Below are positions 55,519 to 64,000 of a DNA stretch of 64,000 nt, piece after piece. The first letter of the stretch is position 1. Each line of letters opens with the position of its first letter. The stretch is taken from the NCBI RefSeq assembly GCF_037975245.1, contig NC_092577.1:14475513-14539512 (forward strand), given 5' to 3'. The stretch is from Apostichopus japonicus. Its lineage: Eukaryota > Echinodermata > Holothuroidea > Aspidochirotida > Stichopodidae. The position numbers and the translations under genes were made by a program. The notes beneath the pieces were generated by a model. The model did not search any database and was not told where the DNA came from. It was given only the letters and a program-made list of their open reading frames with translations.

Positions 55519-58500
55519 CTGTCAGGACAAAACAGATATGTAGATAAATAAGTAACCGCATGACATAACGGTTCCCCGGTTCGAGTCACTACAAGATTAA
55601 TGTATGTCGTCATGTTACAGAGTTGGTGACAATTGACAATTTATAATCATGGACGTTAAATATGAATCTAAGAGACTGACTTCGGTCAGCTTGCGGCTTT
55701 GATAAGCCAATGAGGCTTTTTCCCGAGTTCCTGCTTGCAGGAGGATCTAAAATACATACATACATACATACACGCACGCACACACACTCACAGACACGCA
55801 TACTGTACACACAGACAGACACACATACAGTCAGATAGACACAGACAGACAAACAAACAGAGGGATCATCCAATGCATTAGTTGTCTTTTGGTTTTAACA
55901 ACATAATTCATGGCTGAAGACATATCAGTTAGATTTATTCACTGATATACAGTTTAGATCAACCTTTCTTATCTACCAATCACAGCTTGAGGGAGAGATA
56001 ACACTTTTGTTGAAAGCATGTTGTGAGTAATATGTCACAGTTCACCTACGACAGAAAGTACCATTGTCAGGCTCACTTGACTCTCACTTGGCTCTGTTAA
56101 AAATTCAAAGTGAAGGGTAGAACAGGCATACAAACAGAAGCTTCCTTCTACCAGCAAAAAAAATACTGCATATCTCTTAATGCTCAGACAGACCGAAGCA
56201 GGGAATTTAGGCTATTATTTTTATCTGCTTGAGCAACCCATGAATAACAGAATTCTAATTTGCTAAATGGTTATTCAGGTGTGGGAATGTACACGGTAGA
56301 CCTAATTAGAAGTTTCTATACAGAATTTGAATATTTTGCACTAATTTAATACAATGTCGAGCAATATTTGGAAAATTATGAAATGGATGGATTCATGTGA
56401 ACACTGAATTCCCCCCCCCACCCCCCACCCTACAAAAACAAAAACAAAGCCAGAAAATGGGTTTAGTGGTTCCAATGCCTAAACATAGTCATAGTGTGGT
56501 AAGCCATACATGTTAATTAATATCCATCACAACATGGCAACATATAAAGGTAACAGGAATCAGTTATCATGTTGCCAAGTCTCTTTAGTGACATAACAGA
56601 TACATGCATGAATATTAATGAGGTCAAATTTTATGATCTCACATATTGCACTGACCTTGTATTATCCAAGTACAAACATGTATTTAGCTAATTAGAAATA
56701 CTATTTCAGAGATATCTGATTTATGATTTTATGGTCACTGATTAATATTCATGACATGAACACTACAAAACAACACGGTTGTTTGTATTAATATAGTGTG
56801 ACAAACTCTAATATGTCAAGGATGAAAATCATGGAACATTTGGTTCTTGTCATGAGTTTGAAAGCCATTTCTTGCAATTTGATGAATATTAATGACACAA
56901 AGATGGAAATGTCATGAAAATATGCTTAGTTGGTACCAACATTACCAGGAACCAAATTTTATATTAAGCCCTGCCCATTCATTAATATTCATGACATGAT
57001 TACCAAAATCTATCTTCTCATCTTAGGGCGTCTACCTACTAAGTATAACATTGATTCAACTTGTGGTTGTTGAGATATCATGTTTACAAGCTGTTTTTGA
57101 TAATTCCCATAAAGTCCCACCCATCATGAATATTAATGAGGTAAAAACTGTCGTTGCATAAGAACATGTATATGTAGTTACATCACCATACCAAGTATCA
57201 ACTAAATCGGACACATAGTTGTAGAGATATTAACATTTTAAGATTTTTTTTTTGTAAGCCCTTGACCACTCATTAATATTCATGAGATGGGACCAAAACC
57301 AATACTGCATATCGACTCATCGTAGGTCATCTACCTACCAAGTATGACATTGATTCAAAGTGTGTTTGTTGACAGTTCAAGTTTACAAGCTGTTTTGGAA
57401 GATTTCCCATTACGACCCATCTACTCATGAATATTAACGTTGTTGCAAAGAACATGTACTAACATCACCATACCCAGTTATAAAGTAAAAGTCAGACATA
57501 CGGATGAAGAGGCATTGACATTTTTAGAAATTTAACGTTAAGACCTGCCCACTCACTAATATGCAAGGCAGCCCTAGCAAAAACAATAGGGAATCATCTA
57601 ATGACCCTGACCAATGTATGATATCAATCACATATTTCCCTCTTGAGATACTTTTTTGACAAGCTAGGGCCTCACATACACACACACAAACACACGCCAA
57701 CTTGACTTCATAGGTTTTGATGGATGTCAAAGGATCAGAACCAAAACAAAAAGGGAGAGAATCTATGCTTTGGCAGGTGCACATGAAAGGTGACTGTGTT
57801 AAGTCCAGATGCTTCATATATATGCTCAGGTAGAAATACTGATTTAACAATTTTCTGGGCAATTCTACCATTTCAATCTAGCTGAATAATTCTCATACCA
57901 GGGTTGTAGATGATGAAAACCTAGACACTCTCATATTAATCTGCTGAACAATTCTCAACTTTTGGTCAACCACACAGCTTAGTGCATAAACTGTATGGGT
58001 AGCTATGGCTACTATGTGTACAGTAGTAACAGTACTGTATAAACTGTATGGGTAGCGATGCCCATTATGTGTACAGTAATGTATGGGTAGCGATTCCTAC
58101 TGTGTGTACAGTACTGTATGGGTAGCGATGCCCATTATGTGTACAGTACTGTATGGCTAGCGATGCATACTGTGTGTAAAGTACTGTATGGCTAGCGATG
58201 CCTACTGTGTACAGTACTGTATGGGTAGCGATGCCTACTGTGTGTACAGTACTGTATGGGTAGCAATGCCTACTATGTGTACAGTATTGTATGGGTAGCA
58301 ATGTCTACTGTGTGTACAGTACTGTATGGGTAGCGATGCCCATTATGTGTACAGTACTGTATGGCTAGCGATGCATACTGTGTGTAAAGTACTGTATGGC
58401 TAGCGATGCCTACTGTGTACAGTTCTGTATGGGTAGCAATGTCTACTGTGTGTACAGTACTGTATGGGTAGCGATGCCTACTGTGTGTACAGTACTGTAT

Positions 58501-61500
58501 GGCTAGCGATGCCTACTGTGTGTACAGTACTGTATGGGTAGCGATTCCTACTGTGTGTACAGTACTGTATGGGTAGCGATGCCTACTGTGTGTACAGTAC
58601 TGTATGGCTAGCGATTCCTACTGTGTGTACAGTACTGTATGGGTAGCGATGTCTACTGTGTGTACAGTACTGTATGGGTAGCAATGTCTACTATGTGTAC
58701 AGTATTGTATGGGTAGCAATGTCTACTGTGTGTACAGTACTGTATGGGTAGCGATTCCTACTGTGTGTACAGTACTGTATGGGTAGCGATGCCTACTGTG
58801 TGTACAGTACTGTATGGGTAGCGATGCCTACTGTGTGTACAGTACTGTATGGGTAGCGATTCCTACTGTGTGTACAGTACTGTATGGGTAGCGATGCCTA
58901 CTGTGTGTACAGTACTGTATGGGTAGCAATGCCTACTATGTGTACAGTATTGTATGGGTAGCAATGTCTACTGTGTGTACAGTACTGTATGGGTAGCGAT
59001 GCCTACTGTGTGTACAGTACTGTATGGCTAGCGATGCCTACTATGTGTACAGTAATGTATGGGTAGTGTTGCCTACTGTGTGTACAGTACTGTATGGGTA
59101 GCGATGCCTACTGTGTGTAAAGTACTGTATGGGTAGCAATGCCTACTATGTGTACAGTATTGTATGGGTAGCAATGCCTACTGTGTGTAAAGTACTGTAT
59201 GGGTAGCAATGCCTACTGTGTGTACAGTACTGATCAGTTTCAACCTTAAATTAATACTGATAGACCCCAATCAGATTTGCACAATATTGGCAGTAAATCA
59301 TAGGTGCACATACTTGGCTATGCACACACTGCCAGTTAAAACTTTTAGCAGACCATTGAAAAAATATTTCCTGCATAAAAGTACTTCTTTGTCAGAATTG
59401 CCATTCTGCTAAGTTTTGTTTCTAGCCTAATGAGCAGGAAAAGTGGCGACGTCAGAAAAAGAAAGAAAATTAGCATTAGAGTATCTGCTGACTAATATTG
59501 GAGACCTCTAAACTACAGTATTACCTGATGTTTCTATTTCCGAAGAGGAATTCTCTGAGATTTCATCTAATGGACACTCTGTCTCGTTCTTCCGAATGTC
59601 TGAAGTTTCTGGGAGTAACAGAAAAAGTATAAAGCTGTATTTACAGGTCAAACGAATTATCGCTGAAAATAGAGCACCCCCCCTCTCTTCGCAGTCCCTA
59701 CAAGGACACCCATTCTTCAACAAACCAGAACTTATTCTTTCCTTCCAGAGAGGTTCGATTGCAATATATTCATGTGAATTTGCTGTGAAGGAAAAGGAAT
59801 TCCCAAATCATCAATTTAATATGTTAAAATAATACATGATGCAAAGATCTTACCAGCTACAGTACAGTATATATGGAAAACATGTTCTGATGTAAAATAT
59901 GTACACTGTGTGCTATATTAAAGTTGTTGACCATTAACATGGTGTGTTGATGCTCATGCTTTTAACATCAAGTCTGTATTCTCACAAAGTTGTAATACTG
60001 TGCAACGAAACATACTTAAAGGCATTAAAGACTCATTGCGGTCTTCTGAAAAAGTTACTGTAACTTTCTATTGCTTGCAAGAAACGTTTTTTGTTCATGT
60101 CGCTACAAAATGCAGACAGTAATGAAATGTGATACCTTGTTATCTTTAGCTGGACCTGAGATGTCCATCGCTGTATCATTTATACACTGTGCTGTGGGTA
60201 TTGACCACAACTGTATGTACTGACTGTACACTAGTGTCTAATTACCGACGATAGCAAGATGTGTGTGTATTTTCTGGGATCGATGGTGGTGTCTAACACT
60301 TCTGTTACACCTCATTCGAAACTAGGTCAGATTACCGGCATTAGACGTGTCTTTTTGCACAAGTCTTCACACCCTTTAAAGATACTGATTGTTACTTTAC
60401 AGTAGTTACAACAAGATCAGATTAAGCAATCATGATAAAAGTACTGTAGAGAGCTGCCAACTGGTTGTAATCACGTAGATCTCTTAGTTAGAATTGAGGG
60501 CGCTCAACTTTACTGTATGCCCATAGTCACCCTTTAACACTCCAAAGCTTGTAAACTTCTGATACTACTACAGTTTCCCTAAAAGCATTTTAAATCACTG
60601 AGAGATTAATTGCAGTTTTACTTGAGTCTGACAGTCTGGTTATTGCATGGAACGTGACTTGAAGTGATTCATAACTACGAACCTAAAAAAGGAAAAGACC
60701 TAAGGTAATGTTTGATGTTATGTTTTGCTTTATGTTTCAATGTACCATCGGTGTTGTTCATGGATGAAATATGTCATTTAATAACTGAAAATGACGGTGA
60801 CAAATGCCAAAACTAACAGAAACGCCGTAAAAATAGTAACTTTTGACAGCATTTTTAGAGAAGAAAAAAAATTCTCAATATAAGAGCTAGACCACGCCTA
60901 GATGTAAGTTTAGTAATGAATATGAATATATATATGAATATATATGAATATGAATATGCAATGAATATGCAACACTAAACAGTGACGGTGTCACAGGTGT
61001 AACACATGCATGGTATTCAGGTTTTACTTTTAAATTCCAAATTTGAGTTAAAATGTTGAATTGGAAGCCACCCGACATGATGATGTAATCCATTAACCCC
61101 TGTCGACTTCTCCCACATTCTTGCTAGTAAAAATAGCTGCCTCCTCATGGCCTGTATTTATTTATTTAGCCCCGTCAGCAGTATTCCGCACTGGTAAGGT
61201 ATGCACACTGCATACATAGTACACGCTAATCCTCTTAGGTAGCTGTAGGCTGTTGTTTTCTCCTCTACTTAGTTCTTCCTCTGCATTAGGTTATATCTCA
61301 ATACAACTATTTTCATATCATAGGACTTTAGAAGCGAGATTATTGCTGAATTGAATATATACAATTAAGATGATAAGTCAGTGTTCCTTTGATCAGCTTC
61401 ATCGAACGTCAGTTAGAACCTTAGCTAACTGTCACTGCAAATAGGCGTACTAGTACTACAGGTAGAAGCCTATAGGTCTTAATATGACACTTGTAGCCTA

Positions 61501-62289
61501 GACAGAGATCTAGATCTGATAAAGCTATTAGGCCTAGTCGGATAGAAATTGTGAACATTATCGAAGGTCTTTGATACCAAGTGTAGTATTATGTGTGACC
61601 GTAGGCTAGGTTTTGCACAATTATAATTATTACTGTTGTCACTAGTCTGCTAGTCGCTTCGACAATCAGCTGTTCTTCGAGCAAGGAGAGCTTTGTTGGT
61701 ACTGAATATGTATTACAATGCGTTCTTTCATTGGCTTGTTTATATCAAGGGACACAGCGTAATAGAATACATGAATAAAATCTGTCTTCATTGAATAAAT
61801 ATTTGGTACTTTCGTTTATTAATTTAATGACACACTTTTGGCAAATTTAGCATATTTCAACAATCTAATGTACCCTTGAAAATGTGAAAAGAAAAAAAAA
61901 CGAAAAACAAAACAATGAGAAATGACAAAAGATTTCCGAAACTACAGAAGTGGAACTACTGTACGTTAGAGTATCAAAGCTGTAAAACAATGACACAACA
62001 TTTAAGGTACAGTGTGGTATCTATCAAAATTGGAGCAGGATTGGTCTTAGCTACTTGGGACAGTAGTCCATCAGAGAGATCTCTGTCATATGAGCTACAT
62101 AATTTAAAATGATGATGGTTTTGGCTGGTGTCTGCTATTAAACCACCCTCTTTGCATCACCTATATCATTATATCTGCTGGTTAATATTTCGAGACCATT
62201 GTAGACCTTCTTACCAGATGGAAGGAAGATGATTTCTGCAGTAGACTCATCCTTCCCATCTTCCTTTATCACCACTTTCACAGAGAATT
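53654..62289 (-). CDS. C2H2 zinc-finger protein, three 3' exons, 15 canonical fingers and one degenerate finger
   Basis: Joined exons 62289-62215, 59608-59525 and 55518-53654 give 673 complete codons plus stop; earlier exons lie beyond the window. The first two encode acidic/polar segments (FSVKVVIKEDGKDESTAEI; SDIRKNETECPLDEISENS). The last exon begins GMPSSPSVVPDTL and has about 170 acidic residues without a recognised domain. It then has sixteen consecutive C2H2 fingers of the Kruppel type joined mostly by HTGEKP/HTGERP linkers, starting at HECKLCNKVF and ending KNCEYSLKTF...KEHEKVH. The sixteenth finger has Ser where the second zinc Cys should be. Such proteins bind DNA in the nucleus, usually as transcriptional regulators. 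No KRAB, BTB, SCAN or PR/SET domain is visible, so the target and effect are unknown. All exon junctions are phase 1. Alternative initiation at the Met in the last exon is possible. Confidence 0.9.
55568..55755 (+). mobile_element. tRNA-derived SINE copy 2 (5' truncated)
   Basis: It starts near the B box (GGTTCGAGTCAC) and shares the body and the GGAGGATCT 3' end with copy 1. The tail is (ATAC)n leading into a CA-rich microsatellite up to 55862. It lies just upstream of the zinc-finger terminal exon, antisense to it. Confidence 0.75.
56600..57570 (+). repeat. about 290-bp degenerate tandem repeat
   Basis: ATTAATATTCATGA-like words recur at 56741, 56981, 57272 and (variant) 57555. Each unit includes CTACCTA..AAGTAT.ACATTGATTC and a TTTACAAGCTGTTTT segment. 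It is in the zinc-finger gene intron. Confidence 0.82.
57991..59232 (+). repeat. 35-bp minisatellite with palindromic core, about 35 copies
   Basis: The unit is GTATGGGTAGCGATGCCTAC followed by TGTGTGTACAGTACT. Each junction forms the perfect 12-bp palindrome TACAGTACTGTA. Variants (GGCTAGCG, GCAATGTC, CCCATTATG) recur in blocks, e.g. 58116-58215 and 58332-58431. It lies in the zinc-finger gene intron. Confidence 0.96.
59525..59608 (-). CDS. zinc-finger gene middle exon
   Basis: Acceptor cccag and donor gtaat, phase 1 at both ends. It encodes TSDIRKNETECPLDEISENS and then SSEIETS. It lies 292 bp from a 35-bp minisatellite array. Confidence 0.62.
60016..60379 (+). mobile_element. TTAA MITE copy 6
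   Basis: Intact TTAA on both sides and the same core sequence as the other copies. It lies in the zinc-finger gene intron, antisense to that gene. Confidence 0.87.
62215..62289 (-). CDS. zinc-finger gene upstream exon
   Basis: Acceptor tttag and donor gtaag, phase 1 at both ends. It encodes FSVKVVIKEDGKDESTAEII and then FLPS. It was joined because its phase, strand and acidic composition match the next exon; there is no homology evidence of its own. Confidence 0.62.
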
Positions 62290-62479
62290 CTAAAAGAAGA
62301 ATCAAAAGAGAACTGAATTTGAAACAGGTATCACACACAATAGACTTGAATCAAAGTGACTTTTAAAATCAACAGGGCTCTGATACTCAATATGCCCCCC
62401 AGTTAGTTGACACAAATCACTTAAATATCATCCGTTACCAACGTTCAGCAACAGTGGTTGTGCCCCTACTATATATAGT

Positions 62480-62570
62480 CAAATTAGATATATATAAATA
62501 TATATATAAATAAATATATATATATTATATATCTATATATCTATTTATATATATATATATATATATAAAT
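62480..62570. repeat. (TA)n-rich tract
   Basis: Interrupted TATATA sequence abutting the 3' tail of the minus-strand SINE. Confidence 0.85.
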
Positions 62571-62695
62571 GAAAACGTAATGAGAAGGAACATCCAGAAC
62601 AGTGAAAAAACTTCCAGGCCCCACCTGGATTCGAACCCGGGCCTCCCGCTTTGTACGCGAACACCCTTACCAACTAGGCCATGGACGCTGATTGT
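62566..62695 (-). mobile_element. second type of tRNA-derived SINE
   Basis: On the minus strand TGGCCTAGTTGGTAAGG (A box) and GGGTTCGAATCC (B box) are tRNA-like. The 5' and 3' acceptor arms do not pair, and the sequence continues into an unrelated body and an AT tail, so it is a SINE head and not a working tRNA gene. Confidence 0.65.
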
Positions 62696-62782
62696 ATGTC
62701 CAGAGGTTCGAAACGGGTTAGGAAGGTCGTAATTTCACTGTAGGCGTTTGACACCTGTATTGAACAATACTATATATATATA

Positions 62783-64000
62783 CAGGGACGTCGCTAGAGG
62801 GGGGGTGTGGGGGGGTGTCTCACCCCCCCAATCTTGGTAAAAATGACGATAGTTGGAAAATTTGAGTGCGACAGTCAGTTTCCGACTGTCGGAATTTCCG
62901 ACTGTCGCCAGCTTCAATTCGGAATTTCCGACTGTCGCGCTCTAATTTTTCTGACTGTCGCACTCTTATTTTCATCTGTTCTTGTAATTTGTGAGTGACA
63001 TAAAATTTTCGATCAAAATTGACCTTTAATCAGTCATATTTACCACGTTTTCCTCGTCACATTGAGAAATTGTATCTCGCGATCCTTATACTCCACCATA
63101 CAAAACTTCGTATGATTTTGAATACTCTAAAAAAAATACAACGTTCGCCAGCTTCATTTCGGAAAATTTATGTATTAATTTTGTTATTGGGTGGGTCGAC
63201 CCTGTTCGCTAGCTTAAAGTAAGTTCAGGATATACCAGGGACGTAGCCAGGGGGAGCAGGGGAGCGACTGCTCCCCCCCCCCCTTTGAGTGTCGAAAAAA
63301 AATGTTTAAAAACTGTTGTTTTTTAGCATGGTATTTTGTCAGTGCTCTTTTGATCTTGAATACTCGTCAACTCCGTTAACTCGATTATAATCGTAATAAC
63401 ATGCAGGCCTACTGATTCAACTACTTACTTAGTTTGGCAGATGCAATTAGATAAATTTAGCCTATAGCCTATTTCAAACCTACAGTTGGCCACTGCGTAA
63501 TAAAATACATATTGCCTACCTAACCTCACTCGATGGAATGTCACGAACCGTATGCACAACGACAACGACAAGTTCGTTCTCATCCATTCTATGATTCGTC
63601 CTAAGTTGTTGCACGAACAGCATGTTATGAAGCTAAGCTAGCAATCGTACGTGATACGCACTTCCTATAAATAATTATTACACTGTTAATACACGGAGAT
63701 AACGATATTTTTTTAGGCCACTGCAAATCTGGCTGTCCTACAAAATATGAAAGTTTATATTGTCCATCAATTAAGTTCGTCAAATGTATTTAAGTCCAGA
63801 CATTGGACAATAAACAAGAATCATCCTTCTGGAAAAATTGTAAAAGAGCACTATGTTTGTCTTTCTGATATATTATGTAAAAGAACATGTAAAAGAATTC
63901 AAACAGGAAACAAAATCTGCTGATAATATGATATCATATGATAATGATGAAACTGGCAACAAATTGCACCAGATCGCATCTAAGGACCTTCAATTGTTCA
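62783..64000. mobile_element. nested hAT-like composite, copy 2, inverted and cut by window end
   Basis: It starts CAGGGACGTCGCTAGAGG and reads as the reverse complement of 52941 back to 52140. The inner element begins at 63236 next to GGATATAC. Compared with copy 1 it has about 375 extra bp near 63325-63700 and about 70 near 63790-63858. The far end lies outside the window. Confidence 0.88.

Larger units (their letters stand above)
62290..64000. other. upstream of the last visible zinc-finger exon
   Basis: Presumably intron. It holds (TA)n at 62480-62570, a tRNA-derived SINE on the minus strand and a nested hAT-like composite running off the window end. No exon was recognised. Confidence 0.45.

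Noticed and set aside
62627-62695. Possible tRNA gene on the minus strand
   Set aside because: A and B boxes are present, but the acceptor stem does not pair and the sequence runs on into a SINE body.

Overview
The window is animal nuclear DNA: AT-rich, with short exons bounded by GT/AG splice sites, long introns full of repeats, and metazoan gene families. The gene content (a vertebrate-like MSH6, an NRF-6-type membrane acyltransferase, a tandem C2H2 zinc-finger protein) and the many small DNA transposons suggest a marine invertebrate deuterostome, perhaps an echinoderm. That placement is an inference made without any database search.

Three protein genes could be assembled exon by exon, with every intron phase agreeing. 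(1) 198-17296, plus strand: the last 13 exons of MSH6, the ATPase subunit of the MutS-alpha mismatch sensor. They encode 577 residues, from the clamp/lever region through Walker A, Walker B and the C-terminus; the 5' part lies before the window. (2) 49206-22836, minus strand: a complete 14-exon, 742-residue NRF-6-like multipass acyltransferase with a signal peptide and N-terminal NRF domain. It converges on MSH6. (3) 62289-53654, minus strand: three 3' exons of a C2H2 zinc-finger gene with 15 canonical fingers and one degenerate finger; its 5' end lies beyond the window. The three genes have no evident functional link.

The rest is introns and intergenic DNA occupied by mobile elements and satellites. 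Elements with recognisable ends and target-site duplications (TSDs) include: a 2,083-bp foldback element with 416-bp arms (26258-28340, TSD GATCAA); a pair of nested hAT-like elements with 8-bp TSDs (41147-43234 holding 41547-42789); another nested pair (51745-52941 holding 52053-52489) that recurs in inverted orientation at 62783 to the window end; single hAT-like elements at 29898-30281 and 49871-50288; two CAGGGTT-ended elements with 5-bp TSDs (2909-3676, 12156-14031); six same-orientation copies of a roughly 365-bp TTAA-flanked MITE; and tRNA-derived SINEs. Minisatellites with units of 20, 32, 35, 48, about 107, about 122, about 248 and about 290 bp sit mostly in introns. No rRNA, functional tRNA or CRISPR array was found. 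Introns not listed separately hold nothing I recognise.
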